In this document: positions 7,118 to 16,742 of the stretch, one piece after another
Layout: each line of letters opens with the position of its first letter
Numbering within the stretch: the stretch's first letter is position 1
Assembly (NCBI RefSeq): GCF_003610495.1
Contig: NZ_RAPK01000009.1
Location: forward strand, 186,001-250,000
Length of the DNA: 64,000 nt
From: Sinobaca qinghaiensis
GTDB lineage: Bacteria > Bacillota > Bacilli > Bacillales > Marinococcaceae
Direction of reading: 5' to 3'
Program-made: the position numbers and the translations under genes
The notes under the pieces: model-generated
Database searches by the model: none
What the model saw: the letters and a program-made list of their open reading frames with translations, nothing else
Told to the model about the DNA's origin: nothing

Positions 7118-9673
7118 TTATAATCCACACTTTAATTGGGCACTGCAGTTTGTGCATGTGTTGCAGCCGCCAATATCTTCAATAGAGCCTTCCCGGCAGA
7201 CCGGGCACGTATCTCCAATTTCATTACCGAAATTAACAGTAGTAGAGCGGACGTCTTTAATCGTATCTACCAGTACTACTTTCTTTTCGGGAGATGCTTC
7301 AGATTCTTCTTTTGCTTCAAAGGTATTGTCTTCTGCTTTTAAAGTCAGCACCTGCGCATCACGGCTTCCATCTACATAAACTGTGCCGCCCTTAGCGCCG
7401 CCTTTATAGAGACGCTCGTATACTCCCTGTACCTGCTCGACCGTATAGCCTTTAGGAGCGTTAACCGTTTTAGATAATGAGCTGTCTACCCATTTTTGGA
7501 TAACGCACTGCACGTCTGCATGGTTTTCAGGAAGCAGTTCCATTGCAGAAATAAAGAATTCCGGAAGGTTATCTTTATCTGCTCCTGGGTTTCTGTCCAG
7601 GTATTCCTGGACAATCGCCGCATTCACTTCAATGAATTTGCCAAGACGGCCGCTGCGATAGTATTTAAATGAGAAGTATGGTTCCAGGCCGGTACTGACA
7701 CCGACCATTGTTCCAGTACTGCCGGTTGGTGCTACCGTAAGAAGATGAGAATTACGGATACCGTATTCCTTCACTCCATCTAAAATATCCTGCGGCATTT
7801 TCTTCATATAGCCGGTTTCCGTGAAAGCTCTGCGGAGACGGTTTGTTTCTTCTTCCGAAGATGCCTCAAGATAAGGGAAGCTTCCTTTTTCTTTAGCAAT
7901 TTCAATACTTGTACGATACGCAGTTGTTGCAATCGTTTCAAATATTTGATCAATCAGGACGTTGCCCTCTTCTGAGCCATACGTTGTTTCCGTGTAAATA
8001 AGCAGGTCATGCATTCCCATAACGCCCAGACCAACACGGCGCTCTCCTTTTGCCTGCTTTGTATTATCCTCCAGGAAATATGGAGTAGCATCAATAACGT
8101 TGTCCTGCATTCTTACACCGGTTGCCACGGTTTTGCGAAGCTTATCAAAATCTACTACTTTTTCATCTTTATCTGCCATTTCAGCTAAGTTTACCGCAGC
8201 CAGATTACAAACGGAGTAAGGAGCCAGCGGCTGCTCTCCGCATGGGTTGGTTGCTACTACCTTTTGTCCATAGCTCTGTGCGTTTGTCTGCTCGTTTGCA
8301 TTATCGATAAAGAAGATGCCGGGCTCTGCTGAATAAGTGGCGCATACGTTGATCAGCTTCCACAGCTCACGTGCTTTGATGGTACGGTAGGTACGAACAG
8401 CATGCCCTTTTTGTTCCCACTCCCGGACATCTCCGCTTTCCTGCCAGTCTTTGTTGTATTCTGCCATTTCTTCTTTAGAGTACTTTTCCACATCCGGAAA
8501 ACGCAGCGAATAGTCTGCATCATTTTCTACAGCTTTCATAAAGTCATCTGTAATACAGACGGAAATGTTTGCACCGGTTAAAAACTCCGGTGAATTAACA
8601 GTATACGTACCGCCGGCATTAAGTTTATCTTCTGCTTCCTGAAGGACTTTACTGTCAAATCCACCTTGGCCCGGGATAGACTGGTAGTTAAGAATCCCCT
8701 GGTACATAGCTTCTTCAGTTGGCGACAGCGGAGTAAACTTTAGTTTTTCCTCGATAAGTTTCTTTATCTGATCATCTTCTGTATTTTCAAGCAGAAAGCG
8801 CAGAATGCGCGGATTCTGCATTTTGGATACGATAAATTCAAGAATATCGGGGTGCCAGTCTGCGAGCATAATCATCTGGGCGCCTCTTCTTGAACCACCC
8901 TGCTCTACCAGGTGGGTAAGCTTTGCGATATCGTCAAGCCAGGATACAGAACCGGAAGATTTACCGTTTACTCCTTTTGCAAGCGTATTTCTAGGTCTAA
9001 GAGTAGAACCGTTCGTTCCAACACCGCCGCCGCGGCTCATAATTTCCATTACCTGTTTGCGGTGCTCGGAAATCCCTTCTCTGGAATCTGCAATATAAGG
9101 CATAACGTAACAGTTAAAATAAGTAACGTCGGTTTCTGCTCCGGCTCCGTACAGCACGCGTCCGGCCGGAATAAAGTTCATATTTACCAATTCTTCGTAA
9201 AATTCCTCGAAAGACTGACGGCGTCTTTCTTCTGTTGTTTCTACACTGGCAAGCCCTGTAGCATTACGCTTGGCAATCTGCTCATAATATATTTCCAGAG
9301 GTTTTTCGATAACATCAAGAGAACGGACAACCGTTCCTGTTTCAGCCTCTTGCTCATTAAGAAGCGGGAGGAATTCATTATCAACTCTTACTTCTGCTGT
9401 ATTGTTTTCCCGGTCAATAACGGTGACAAATCCAAATCCTCTGGCAGGGAATTTAGGATCCTCTTTTACAGTTAAAATAACAAAATCATTTTCTTTAAGT
9501 GTCTTCTTTTCCGTATCTTTAAACGTATAACGGTCAAGCATGACCAGACGGGAAACACCTGATTTTGTCATCTGCATGTCTTCTGTTACGGGGTGGACCT
9601 GCGGGAAAAGGGATATATCTTCATTTAGTTGAACCGTATTTACTTTAGGCATTTGTTTTGTTGCTGTACTCAT
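7118..9673 (-). CDS. nrdJ: Class II adenosylcobalamin-dependent ribonucleotide reductase
   Basis: Makes deoxyribonucleotides with a B12-generated thiyl radical, without oxygen dependence. The ATG behind CAGGAGG gives 851 residues. Visible motifs: the first redox cysteine (TYFNCYV), the GGGVGTN and GGSRRGAQM active-site loops, the N-C-E triad NPCGEQPLAPYSVCNL, the phosphate-binding PTGSTGTM, and a C-terminal Cys-rich tail (CPVCREGS, CNTCTNC, LKCGL) for re-reduction. It is monocistronic with a terminator, and two NrdR boxes overlap its promoter. It lies between mntR and dat/lipM, where B. subtilis has no such gene, so this is a lineage-specific insertion. Whether another RNR class exists cannot be seen here. 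Confidence 0.95.
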   Translation of the reverse strand: MSTATKQMPKVNTVQLNEDISLFPQVHPVTEDMQMTKSGVSRLVMLDRYTFKDTEKKTLKENDFVILTVKEDPKFPARGFGFVTVIDRENNTAEVRVDNEFLPLLNEQEAETGTVVRSLDVIEKPLEIYYEQIAKRNATGLASVETTEERRRQSFEEFYEELVNMNFIPAGRVLYGAGAETDVTYFNCYVMPYIADSREGISEHRKQVMEIMSRGGGVGTNGSTLRPRNTLAKGVNGKSSGSVSWLDDIAKLTHLVEQGGSRRGAQMIMLADWHPDILEFIVSKMQNPRILRFLLENTEDDQIKKLIEEKLKFTPLSPTEEAMYQGILNYQSIPGQGGFDSKVLQEAEDKLNAGGTYTVNSPEFLTGANISVCITDDFMKAVENDADYSLRFPDVEKYSKEEMAEYNKDWQESGDVREWEQKGHAVRTYRTIKARELWKLINVCATYSAEPGIFFIDNANEQTNAQSYGQKVVATNPCGEQPLAPYSVCNLAAVNLAEMADKDEKVVDFDKLRKTVATGVRMQDNVIDATPYFLEDNTKQAKGERRVGLGVMGMHDLLIYTETTYGSEEGNVLIDQIFETIATTAYRTSIEIAKEKGSFPYLEASSEEETNRLRRAFTETGYMKKMPQDILDGVKEYGIRNSHLLTVAPTGSTGTMVGVSTGLEPYFSFKYYRSGRLGKFIEVNAAIVQEYLDRNPGADKDNLPEFFISAMELLPENHADVQCVIQKWVDSSLSKTVNAPKGYTVEQVQGVYERLYKGGAKGGTVYVDGSRDAQVLTLKAEDNTFEAKEESEASPEKKVVLVDTIKDVRSTTVNFGNEIGDTCPVCREGSIEDIGGCNTCTNCSAQLKCGL

Positions 9674-9824
9674 GTAAATTCCTCCTGTTTCACTTCTCAA
9701 TTTTTCGGAATCGAACCGGCAGACCAGGCTGTTTTTTCTGTAGAACAAGAAATAAACACCAGATTAGTTTGGCATGCAGCTGATTTGAAGCTCTTTCTGA
9801 ATGATACCATACGATCTTCGGTTA

Positions 9825-9840
9825 AATCAATATATAGTAT
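9825..9840 (-). promoter_or_regulatory. NrdR box 1 upstream of nrdJ
   Basis: AATCAATATATAGTAT read on the plus strand matches the core of the 16-base NrdR box consensus (ACACWATATATWGTGT). It starts exactly 33 bases from box 2, about three helical turns, as usual for NrdR box pairs. Confidence 0.85.
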
Positions 9841-9848
9841 TTATAATT

Positions 9849-9877
9849 TATATATTGACACTATATATAGTTTTCAA
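9849..9877 (-). promoter_or_regulatory. Probable sigma-A promoter of nrdJ
   Basis: On the minus strand TTGAAA and TATATA are separated by 17 bases. NrdR box 2 fills the spacer and touches the -35 element, and box 1 lies just downstream, a classic repression layout. Confidence 0.55.
9858..9873 (-). promoter_or_regulatory. NrdR box 2 upstream of nrdJ
   Basis: ACACTATATATAGTTT matches the NrdR consensus at 14 of 16 positions. NrdR is the ATP-cone/zinc repressor of ribonucleotide reductase genes. Together with box 1 this predicts dNTP-dependent repression of nrdJ. Confidence 0.9.
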
Positions 9878-10065
9878 ACCTCTTTTTATAAATTTGTCAA
9901 TTTCATAAAAGGACAAAATAAGAAGCTATCTGCTCCTAAACTGTCATATCCCGTTAAAAAACCCGTTATTTCATTAATTTCATTTCTTGCACAGAAGAAC
10001 GAAATTTGTATGTAGGTTTTTACTCTTTTTCATGGTATCTTAGAAAAAAAGCCGGAGGTAATATA
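9878..10065. other. Intergenic region nrdJ/dat (rest of a 392-base gap)
   Basis: AT-rich sequence between the divergent nrdJ and dat genes. Beyond the nrdJ promoter and NrdR boxes I see only the dat ribosome-binding site (GGAGG at 10053-10057). The ORF-like stretch here has no family resemblance, and no cobalamin riboswitch motif is recognisable. Confidence 0.5.
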
Positions 10066-10926
10066 ATGAACTATGTATGGAGAAAAGGCAATCTTATAGA
10101 ACGCAGTAACGCTGAAGTTTCGTTAGAAGACCGCGGATATTATTTCGGCGACGGTGTATATGAAGTAGTACGCCTTTATAACGGCATCTGCTTTCAGCTC
10201 GAGGAGCACTATAAACGATTCGTACGCAGCACAGAGGAAATTGATATTCCTATTCCATTCGACCTGCTTCAATTCGAAGACATGATTAATTCACTTTCAG
10301 AGAAAAATAACGTTTCCGACGGCTACATTTATATTCAAATTACGCGCGGGGAGCAGGAGCGCAATCATTTATATGAACGCGGGCTCGACCCCGTAGTAAC
10401 TGCTTTTGCAAAAGAAGCCCCTATCCCTTTTGAGAAGCAGAAAAATGGGGTTGCCCTTTACGCGCTCGAAGATATTAGATGGCTCCGCTGCGATATAAAA
10501 ACCATTAATCTGCTGGGAAATGTCATGGCTAAACGCAAAGCCGAAGACAATGCATGCGATGAAGCCCTTCAACATCGGGGAACAACCGTAACGGAAGGGT
10601 CTTCGACCAATATTTTTATTGTTAAAGACGGTGCTGTGATTACCCATCCTGCCAACGAGCTTATATTAAACGGTATTACCCGGTTGTTTATTCAAGAGCT
10701 TGCGGAAAAGCACCAGGTTCCTTTTCTTGAAAAAACCTTTTCTGTAGAAGAAGCATCCAATGCAGATGAAATGTTTATTTCCAGTACAACAATGGAAATT
10801 ACGCCGGTTGTCCGTATTGAGGGCTCTTTTCAAGCAGACTATTCCATCGGTCCGGTTACCAAACAGCTTCAGGAAGCTTTCTCCGAAGCTGTCAGACCGC
10901 ACCAGAAATCATCCCACCTAAAATAA
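10066..10926 (+). CDS. dat: D-amino-acid transaminase
   Basis: PLP-dependent fold-type IV aminotransferase that interconverts D-alanine and D-glutamate, supplying peptidoglycan precursors. The ATG behind GGAGG gives 286 residues, close to the well-studied Bacillus enzyme (about 282). The Schiff-base lysine is Lys145 in DIKTINLLGN. EVVRLYNG and the conserved block TEGSSTNIFIV are typical; ILNGITR precedes the C-terminal part. Unlinked to peptidoglycan genes; it lies between nrdJ and lipM, convergent with lipM across a shared terminator. A branched-chain aminotransferase is less likely because of length and the DIK motif. Confidence 0.93.
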   Translation: MNYVWRKGNLIERSNAEVSLEDRGYYFGDGVYEVVRLYNGICFQLEEHYKRFVRSTEEIDIPIPFDLLQFEDMINSLSEKNNVSDGYIYIQITRGEQERNHLYERGLDPVVTAFAKEAPIPFEKQKNGVALYALEDIRWLRCDIKTINLLGNVMAKRKAEDNACDEALQHRGTTVTEGSSTNIFIVKDGAVITHPANELILNGITRLFIQELAEKHQVPFLEKTFSVEEASNADEMFISSTTMEITPVVRIEGSFQADYSIGPVTKQLQEAFSEAVRPHQKSSHLK

Positions 10927-10930
10927 CAAA

Positions 10931-10962
10931 CAAAAAAACCCGCCTTTCAGCGGGTTTTTTTT
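10931..10962. terminator. Bidirectional terminator between dat and lipM
   Basis: AACCCGC(C) and GCGGGTT arms around CTTTCA, with A and T runs on both sides, serving the two convergent genes. Confidence 0.85.
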
Positions 10963-11797
10963 ACCTGCGGTAATTCCATTCATCTGATTCGTAACGTTCT
11001 GCTGCCAGTGCCTGTATTTCGTTTTCCTGTTCCTCGGTGAGCTTATAGTCCACCCAGTCTACATTCAGTCCGTCAGCAAAACCTTTATGAAAAGCCTGCA
11101 CTACCTGCTCATGCGTTACAGGTGTCGTTTTTAATGCATTAATAGCTACGGCTTTTTTGTGGAAGGCGCGCTGCATTCTTTCCCGCACCCGGTCATTGGA
11201 GTACGTAAATACATCGAACAGCATATCTTCATCAAGGTCGATAATAATCGATCCGTGCTGGAGGATAACGCCCTTCTGTCTCGTTTGGGCGCTGCCTGCA
11301 ATTTTACGTCCTTCCACTACCAGCTCATACCAGCTCGGGGCATCAAAGCAGACCGCAGACTGGGGATTTTTCAATCCCTGTTCTTCTTCTTTGCTTTTAG
11401 GTACTGAAAAATAAGCGTCCAGCCCCAGATTCAAAAATCCCTGAAGCAGCCCCTCCGAGATCACACGATACGCTTCTGTTACAGTAGCGGGCATGAGCGG
11501 ATGTTCCTCCGATACAATGACGCTGTACGTCAATTCCTGATCATGCAGCACTGCTCTTCCTCCGGTCGGCCGGCGGACAAAACCTAGTTTATGCCTGTCT
11601 ACAGCATCTAAATCGATATCTTTATGTACTTTCTGAAAGTAACCGATCGACAGTGTAGACGGATTCCAGCCGTAAAAGCGGACCACTGGAGGAATTTTTC
11701 CCTCACTGTGCCAGCGCAGGAGCATTTCATCCATTGCCATATTATACGCAGGAGATTGTTTCCCTGAGTCTATAAAGTACCACTTTTCTTTTTCCAT
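10961..11797 (-). CDS. lipM: Octanoyl-[acyl-carrier]:protein transferase LipM
   Basis: Transfers octanoate from acyl carrier protein to GcvH, the first step of lipoate assembly in Bacilli. At 278 residues it matches LipM. It has the biotin/lipoate protein ligase fold: [12 protein letters not shown] near residues 75-86, the catalytic cysteine at Cys150 ([10 protein letters not shown]), and the lysine in GRKIAGSAQ. Cys150 and the length separate it from lipoate-protein ligase LplA. Its position close to the glycine-cleavage genes fits, since GcvH is its acceptor; in B. subtilis lipM is also next to yqhL. Confidence 0.93.
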   Translation of the reverse strand: MEKEKWYFIDSGKQSPAYNMAMDEMLLRWHSEGKIPPVVRFYGWNPSTLSIGYFQKVHKDIDLDAVDRHKLGFVRRPTGGRAVLHDQELTYSVIVSEEHPLMPATVTEAYRVISEGLLQGFLNLGLDAYFSVPKSKEEEQGLKNPQSAVCFDAPSWYELVVEGRKIAGSAQTRQKGVILQHGSIIIDLDEDMLFDVFTYSNDRVRERMQRAFHKKAVAINALKTTPVTHEQVVQAFHKGFADGLNVDWVDYKLTEEQENEIQALAAERYESDEWNYRR

Positions 11798-11900
11798 TTC
11801 AGCACACCTTTCTTTTCATCTTTTAGTGTACCAAAGCTTTTTCCATTTCTAAAGAAGTTAAGATTTTTCCCGGCAATTTGCTTTGTATAATAGATTTGTT

Positions 11901-11929
11901 TTGCTTCTTGAAGCAAAAATTATTATAAT
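11901..11929 (+). promoter_or_regulatory. Sigma-A promoter of yqhL
   Basis: TTGCTT and a perfect TATAAT are separated by 17 bases, 38 bases before the yqhL start. Confidence 0.75.
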
Positions 11930-11966
11930 ATTCCTTGTGAGCTTTTTTTAAAGGAGAGGAACAAAT

Positions 11967-12341
11967 ATGGCTTGGATCCTATGGGGTATTATCATCGTTT
12001 TGTTGTCATTTCTACTATACAGAAGGCTTGTAAAGCCCAAGTTTCTAACAGAATTGACAGAAGAAGAATTCAAACAGGGGTACAGAAAAGCACAGCTGAT
12101 TGACGTAAGAGAACCCCGTGAATATGATGGCGGCCATATACTCGGCGCCAGAAACATTCCGCTTTCCCAGTTAAAACAGCGCATTACGGAAATCCGGAAG
12201 GATCAGGCGGTCTATTTATATTGCCAGTCCGGGTCCCGCAGCAAGCAGGCGGCCCGTGTTATCCAAAAGAAAACCGGCAATGAGGACATTTATCAATTAA
12301 AAACCGGCTTCAAAAAATGGACCGGCAAAATCAGAAAATAA
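11967..12341 (+). CDS. yqhL: Membrane-anchored rhodanese-like protein YqhL
   Basis: A 124-residue protein with one N-terminal membrane helix (residues 2-20) followed by a single rhodanese domain (about 30-120). The sulfur-accepting cysteine sits in the active-site loop YLYCQSGSRS, and the domain start has the typical LIDVREPREYDGGHI. It probably transfers sulfane sulfur or acts as a redox sensor at the inner face of the membrane; the substrate is unknown. It is convergent with gcvPB across a shared terminator, as in B. subtilis. Ribosome-binding site AAAGGAGAGG. Confidence 0.9.
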   Translation: MAWILWGIIIVLLSFLLYRRLVKPKFLTELTEEEFKQGYRKAQLIDVREPREYDGGHILGARNIPLSQLKQRITEIRKDQAVYLYCQSGSRSKQAARVIQKKTGNEDIYQLKTGFKKWTGKIRK

Positions 12342-12373
12342 AAAGCTGTCTCCCCGCGGAGACAGCTTTTTTT
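12340..12373. terminator. Bidirectional terminator between yqhL and gcvPB
   Basis: AAAAAGCTGTCTCC and GGAGACAGCTTTTTTT arms around CCGC; serves both convergent genes. Confidence 0.9.
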
Positions 12374-12376
12374 GTT

Positions 12377-13858
12377 CTATGATTGATAGACTTCTTCTTT
12401 TTTAGAAAATTCATGCCGGAGCACAGGTTTCCTTGCAGCCAGCGTCTCATCAAGTCTTTTGATTACGGTTGTATGAGGGGCTTCCTGAACCGTTTCCGGA
12501 CTTTCTTCCGCCTCTTTGGCGATCCGTATCATCGCGTCTGCAAATTCATCCAGCGTTTCTTTTGCCTCGGTTTCTGTCGGTTCAAACATCATACACTCCT
12601 CTACATTGGTAGGAAAATAAATGGTAGGAGGATGATAGCCGAAATCAAGCAGCCGTTTCGCAATATCCAGCGTTCTGACCCCGAGCTGTTTCTGTCTTTT
12701 TCCAGAGAGAACAAATTCATGCTTGCAGTGTTTATTGTACGGCAGATCATAATAGGGCTCGAGAAGCCTCATCAGGTAGTTTGCATTCAGAACCGCATAT
12801 TCAGACACTTTACGGAGACCCTCGGCCCCCATCGTGCGGATGTACGTATGCGCACGTACGTTAATGCCAAAGTTTCCGTAAAAAGGTTTTACACGTCCAA
12901 TAGATTCCGGACGGTCATAGTCCCATTTGTAGGCTTCATTTTCTTTTACAAGCAGCGGCTTCGGAAGATAAGCGATTAAATCCTTTTTTACACCTACAGG
13001 TCCGCTTCCCGGACCACCGCCTCCGTGCGGGCCGGTGAATGTTTTATGCAGATTCAGGTGCACCACATCAAATCCCATATCACCCGGACGCGCTATTCCT
13101 AATATGGCATTGGAGTTCGCCCCGTCATAATACAGCTTGCCTCCAGCCTGATGAATAATCGCCGCCATTTCCTGAATGTCCTCTTCAAACAAACCAAGTG
13201 TATTTGGGTTTGTAAGCATCAGGGCTGCCGTGTCTTCCCCAACGACTTCTTTTAAATGATCAAGATCCACCAGACCACGTTCATCGGTTTTCACCGTCAC
13301 TGAATCAAACCCGGCTACCGTAGCGGATGCTGGATTTGTGCCATGGGCCGAATCCGGAACAATAACCTTGGTTCGTATAAGGTCTCCATTAGCTTCGTGG
13401 AACGCTCTAATCATCATCAGGCCGGTCCATTCCCCCTGCGCTCCTGCGGCCGGCTGAAGCGTCACTTCATCCATTCCAGCTATCTCTTTGAGCTCTTCCT
13501 GCAGCTCATACATCAGCTGCATCGCTCCCTGCACCTGATAGTCCGGCTGATACGGATGAAGATGGGCAAATCCTTTCAGCCTGGCGGAGTCTTCGTTCAT
13601 TTTAGGGTTGTATTTCATCGTACATGAACCGAGCGGATAAAAGCCGGAATCCACTCCGTGATTTCTGGTCGATAGTGCTGTATAGTGCCTCATAATCTGC
13701 AGCTCTGATACCTCCGGAAGTTCCGGGCTGTCTGTCCGCTGCATTTCTGCAGGCAGAATGGCATCCATATCCACATCAGGTACTTCCAGTTCCGGCAGCG
13801 AATAGCCTGTACGACCAGCTTTGCTGTACTCAAAAATCAGCTTTTGTTCTTTATTCAT
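12377..13858 (-). CDS. gcvPB: Glycine dehydrogenase (decarboxylating) subunit 2, P-protein
   Basis: C-terminal half of the split P-protein of the glycine cleavage system; decarboxylates glycine with PLP and passes the methylamine to lipoyl-GcvH. The PLP lysine is in [14 protein letters not shown], around residue 275. The 493-residue length is normal. Its start overlaps the gcvPA stop by 4 bases (ATGA), so the two halves are made in equal amounts. Last gene of the gcvT-gcvPA-gcvPB operon controlled by the glycine riboswitch upstream. GcvH is not in this window. Confidence 0.97.
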   Translation of the reverse strand: MNKEQKLIFEYSKAGRTGYSLPELEVPDVDMDAILPAEMQRTDSPELPEVSELQIMRHYTALSTRNHGVDSGFYPLGSCTMKYNPKMNEDSARLKGFAHLHPYQPDYQVQGAMQLMYELQEELKEIAGMDEVTLQPAAGAQGEWTGLMMIRAFHEANGDLIRTKVIVPDSAHGTNPASATVAGFDSVTVKTDERGLVDLDHLKEVVGEDTAALMLTNPNTLGLFEEDIQEMAAIIHQAGGKLYYDGANSNAILGIARPGDMGFDVVHLNLHKTFTGPHGGGGPGSGPVGVKKDLIAYLPKPLLVKENEAYKWDYDRPESIGRVKPFYGNFGINVRAHTYIRTMGAEGLRKVSEYAVLNANYLMRLLEPYYDLPYNKHCKHEFVLSGKRQKQLGVRTLDIAKRLLDFGYHPPTIYFPTNVEECMMFEPTETEAKETLDEFADAMIRIAKEAEESPETVQEAPHTTVIKRLDETLAARKPVLRHEFSKKEEVYQS

Positions 13859-15207
13859 GCCAGCACCCCCTTCAGTTCTTCCACAAAGAGATCAATCTCT
13901 GCTTTGCTGCGTTTATCTGTTACACAAAGCAGCATCTGTCCTTTTTTGCCTGCCTTCGTCTGTTCCAGGTCGTATCCGCCAATGATGCCGCGTTCGAATA
14001 GGGCACGGTTTATTTTATCGGCCGAGTCCGGGAGTTGAATAACAAATTCATTAAAAACGGGCTGCTCTGCTGTTATTTGGATTCCTGCCTGCTGCAGCTG
14101 TTTTTTCATATAGTGTGTTTTTTTAACGTTTTGGGCAGCCATCTCTTTGACTCCCTGTCTGCCGAGCGCCGTCATGGCTACAGATGCAGCCAGGGCATTG
14201 AGTGCCTGGTTGGAACAGATGTTGGATGTCGCTTTATCGCGGCGTATGTGCTGTTCTCTCGTCTGAAGCGTCAATACAAATCCACGGATGCCATCCTCAT
14301 CCTCCGTCTGGCCGACGAGCCTGCCCGGTACTTTCCGCATTAATTTTTTCGTTGTTGTAAAATAACCGCAGTGCGGGCCCCCAAACTGAGTCGGAATGCC
14401 AAATGGCTGTGCATCACCGGTTACGATGTCTGCGCCAAACGAGCCGGGTGATTTCAGTACGCCGAGTGCCAGAGGATTACTGGATACGATAAATAGTGAT
14501 TTATACTGATGGATCAGTTTTTCTGCGGCCTTCAGATCTTCAATGGAACCATAGAAGTTAGGATACTGCAGGATAACCCCGGCCGTATGTTCATCAATTT
14601 GTTTTTCCAGTGCATCCATGTCTGTTTTTCCATCCGTAAGCGGGATAGTCTCTACAACGATCCCAGGTCCGGAGGCATACGTTTCTATTACATGCAGCGA
14701 TTCCGGATGTACGCCCTCTGATACTAAAATTTTCCGCGATGGGCTTTTGTGCTGGCTTCCTGCAACCAGTGCCGCCTCCGCCAGTGCGGTATGGCCGTCA
14801 TACATAGACGAATTGGCAATATCCATCCCTGTCAATTCACATATCATCGTTTGAAATTCAAAAATTGCCTGCAGTTCTCCCTGGGAAATTTCCGGCTGGT
14901 AAGGCGTGTAGGCTGTGTAAAACTCTGAACGCCGGATCACATGATCAACAATGGAAGGAATATAGTGATCATAAACCCCCGCGCCTAAAAAGGAAGGGTA
15001 CGACTGAAGATCAGCGTTTTTATCGCTCAACTGCTGAAGCTCTTTCATTAATGCTGTTTCATTTAATGGGGCACGCAGGTTCATTTCCCCTTTATAGCGT
15101 ATCTTTTCCGGAATATCAGCAAAGAGTTCTTCTGTAGTGGCAACCCCTATGGTTTTGAGCATCTCCTGTTTATCGGTTTCTGTCATAGGCAGATAGCGAA
15201 AATCCAT
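13855..15207 (-). CDS. gcvPA: Glycine dehydrogenase (decarboxylating) subunit 1, P-protein
   Basis: N-terminal half of the split glycine decarboxylase (450 residues), structurally similar to subunit 2 but without the PLP lysine. Characteristic blocks are [20 protein letters not shown] near residue 120 and [20 protein letters not shown] in the middle. It lies 18 bases after gcvT and overlaps gcvPB by 4 bases. It acts in the cytosol as a heterotetramer with GcvPB. Confidence 0.97.
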   Translation of the reverse strand: MDFRYLPMTETDKQEMLKTIGVATTEELFADIPEKIRYKGEMNLRAPLNETALMKELQQLSDKNADLQSYPSFLGAGVYDHYIPSIVDHVIRRSEFYTAYTPYQPEISQGELQAIFEFQTMICELTGMDIANSSMYDGHTALAEAALVAGSQHKSPSRKILVSEGVHPESLHVIETYASGPGIVVETIPLTDGKTDMDALEKQIDEHTAGVILQYPNFYGSIEDLKAAEKLIHQYKSLFIVSSNPLALGVLKSPGSFGADIVTGDAQPFGIPTQFGGPHCGYFTTTKKLMRKVPGRLVGQTEDEDGIRGFVLTLQTREQHIRRDKATSNICSNQALNALAASVAMTALGRQGVKEMAAQNVKKTHYMKKQLQQAGIQITAEQPVFNEFVIQLPDSADKINRALFERGIIGGYDLEQTKAGKKGQMLLCVTDKRSKAEIDLFVEELKGVLA

Positions 15208-15225
15208 TCCTATTCCTCCTCTTTC

Positions 15226-16320
15226 TTATCCTTTTTTATAAAACGGGACCGGTACGACTTTTGCTTTTTTGTTCTTGCCTCTAACATCTACAATAACTTC
15301 ACTGCCTATCTCCGCAGCTTCGGTTTCTATTAAAACGAGACCGACATTTTTGCCAAGAGTCGGCGACTGTGTCCCGGAAGTCACAAATCCCACCTCTTTA
15401 TCATCAGTGGAAAATACAATGTAGCCGGTACGGGGAATGCCTTTATCAATCATTTCAATCCCGGCCAGTTTTCGCGGAATTCCGGTGTCTTTCTGCTTTT
15501 GAAGTGCTGTTTTTCCGATAAATTCACGGGAATCCTTCAGCTTTACTGCAAAACCCATTCCCGCTTCCAGTGGAGAAATAGTGTCAGATAATTCCTGCCC
15601 GTACAAGGGAAGCTTTGCTTCAAATCGAAGCGTGTCCCTGGCACCGAGACCAGCCGGCACAAGACCGTGGGTACTGCCGGCGCTCATCAGCGTCTCCCAC
15701 AGCCCTGCAGCATCTTCGGCACTGCAGTAAAGCTCAAATCCATCTTCTCCGGTATAGCCGGTACGGCTGGCAAGTACCCGGTATCCCGCGATATCCGCCT
15801 TTTCCAGAAAGCGGAATGGTCTGACTTCTTCTAAATCTGCTTGTGTTAAAGTCTGCAGTATTTCTTTCGCCTTTGGTCCCTGGAGAGCAAGAAGGGCCGT
15901 TTCTGATGATATATCTTTGATTTGAACATCCGGGCCGGCATGGGTGGTAAGCCAGTTTATGTCCTTTGATGTATTGGCTGCATTTAGGACAAGAAAATAC
16001 TTTTCCTCATTCAGCTGATAAACCAGAAGATCATCTACTGTACCTCCGTCTTCATTGCATAAAAAAGTGTACATCGCTTTGCCATTTTCCAACGCTTGAG
16101 GATTATTTGTGAGCATCTTTTGTAGAAAAGCTGCTGCTCCCTGCCCCTCTACGATTGCTTCTCCCATATGGGACACATCAAACAGTCCCGCCTTCGTTCT
16201 TACAGCTTCATGTTCTTCTTTAATGCTGTTGAAGCGGACCGGCAGCTCCCAGCCGCCAAAATCCGTTATCTTTGCGCCGTACTTTTCATAAAGTGGGTAA
16301 AGCGGTGTCCGTAATGGCAT
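15226..16320 (-). CDS. gcvT: Aminomethyltransferase, T-protein of glycine cleavage
   Basis: Transfers the methylene group from aminomethyl-lipoyl-GcvH to tetrahydrofolate, releasing ammonia. The ATG 6 bases after GGAGG gives 364 residues; the ATG two codons earlier touches the ribosome-binding site and is less likely. The N-terminus TPLYPLYEKYGAKITDFGGW and the active-site region LFDVSHMGE near residue 50 are typical. The folate domain is followed by a C-terminal beta-barrel (SPTLGKNVGLVLIE). First gene of the operon and directly behind the riboswitch terminator. Confidence 0.96.
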   Translation of the reverse strand: MPLRTPLYPLYEKYGAKITDFGGWELPVRFNSIKEEHEAVRTKAGLFDVSHMGEAIVEGQGAAAFLQKMLTNNPQALENGKAMYTFLCNEDGGTVDDLLVYQLNEEKYFLVLNAANTSKDINWLTTHAGPDVQIKDISSETALLALQGPKAKEILQTLTQADLEEVRPFRFLEKADIAGYRVLASRTGYTGEDGFELYCSAEDAAGLWETLMSAGSTHGLVPAGLGARDTLRFEAKLPLYGQELSDTISPLEAGMGFAVKLKDSREFIGKTALQKQKDTGIPRKLAGIEMIDKGIPRTGYIVFSTDDKEVGFVTSGTQSPTLGKNVGLVLIETEAAEIGSEVIVDVRGKNKKAKVVPVPFYKKG

Positions 16321-16340
16321 ATACATCCTCCTTCGTTTGT

Positions 16341-16384
16341 AAAACAAAAAGACAGAGAAACCCCTGACATGGGGTTTCTCTGTC
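16341..16384 (-). terminator. Riboswitch expression-platform terminator
   Basis: A 12-base arm GACAGAGAAACC pairs with GGTTTCTCTGTC, followed by TTTTTG on the minus strand. The arm includes the 3' end of aptamer 2 (GGACAGAG), so glycine binding should prevent its formation and allow gcv transcription. Confidence 0.9.
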
Positions 16385-16550
16385 CTAAAACCAGAAAGTT
16401 TCATCTCTATGCGAGACTGTCTTCGTGGGTGGCCCGTTTGAACGGGCGCTCTCCAGAGATTCGTCGGATAAAAGTCTGTTTGCCTGAGAGATTCACCGCT
16501 GCTGCAGTTTGCTCCTTCGGCGCCGCTTCTTTATATGCGGGCTCTCCCTT
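16385..16550 (-). ncRNA. Tandem glycine riboswitch (gcvT leader)
   Basis: Read on the minus strand. Aptamer 1 starts near 16548 (GGAGAGCCCGC) and shows the conserved core CGCCGAAGGAGCAA and AATCTCTCAGGCAAA. Aptamer 2 starts at CTCTGGAGAGCGCC and continues with CCACCCACGAAGACAG and AAACTTTCTGG, ending in AGGACAGAG. Order and spacing match the B. subtilis gcvT riboswitch, which turns the operon on when glycine is high. The core of aptamer 2 is more divergent than that of aptamer 1. Confidence 0.95.
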
Positions 16551-16574
16551 TATCGTCATCCGTCATTATTTACT

Positions 16575-16742
16575 TTATATACTCGGTGCTCCGCTGATTA
16601 TCGTCATAACGGAAAACCATCCAAAAACTAAAAAAGCAACTCCTGCAAAACCGACAGCAAAAAAATTACGGCGCTTTATTTCCCTTACTACAGCGAGAGC
16701 ACACAGGATTGCCACTATTAAAAGTGTTATACCTATAGCCAT
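16575..16742 (-). CDS. yqgW: YqgW, DUF2759 small membrane protein
   Basis: A 55-residue protein made of two hydrophobic helices (about residues 2-18 and 26-48) around a basic loop (REIKRRNF). It matches the DUF2759/YqgW family and is next to yqgX as in B. subtilis. The start is the ATG behind AAAGGGGGTAGG; an earlier start would add 16 residues upstream of the ribosome-binding site. Function unknown. No terminator separates it from the glycine riboswitch 25 bases downstream, so read-through into the gcv leader is possible. Confidence 0.8.
   Translation of the reverse strand: MAIGITLLIVAILCALAVVREIKRRNFFAVGFAGVAFLVFGWFSVMTIISGAPSI

Noticed and set aside
8912-9475. 187-residue plus-strand ORF
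   Set aside because: Antisense to nrdJ and compositionally a shadow frame.
9674-10065. Cobalamin riboswitch before nrdJ
   Set aside because: The leader is AT-rich and lacks the conserved B12-box; only NrdR boxes are visible.
12383-12979. 198-residue plus-strand ORF
   Set aside because: Antisense to gcvPB, rich in Phe and Arg, no family resemblance.
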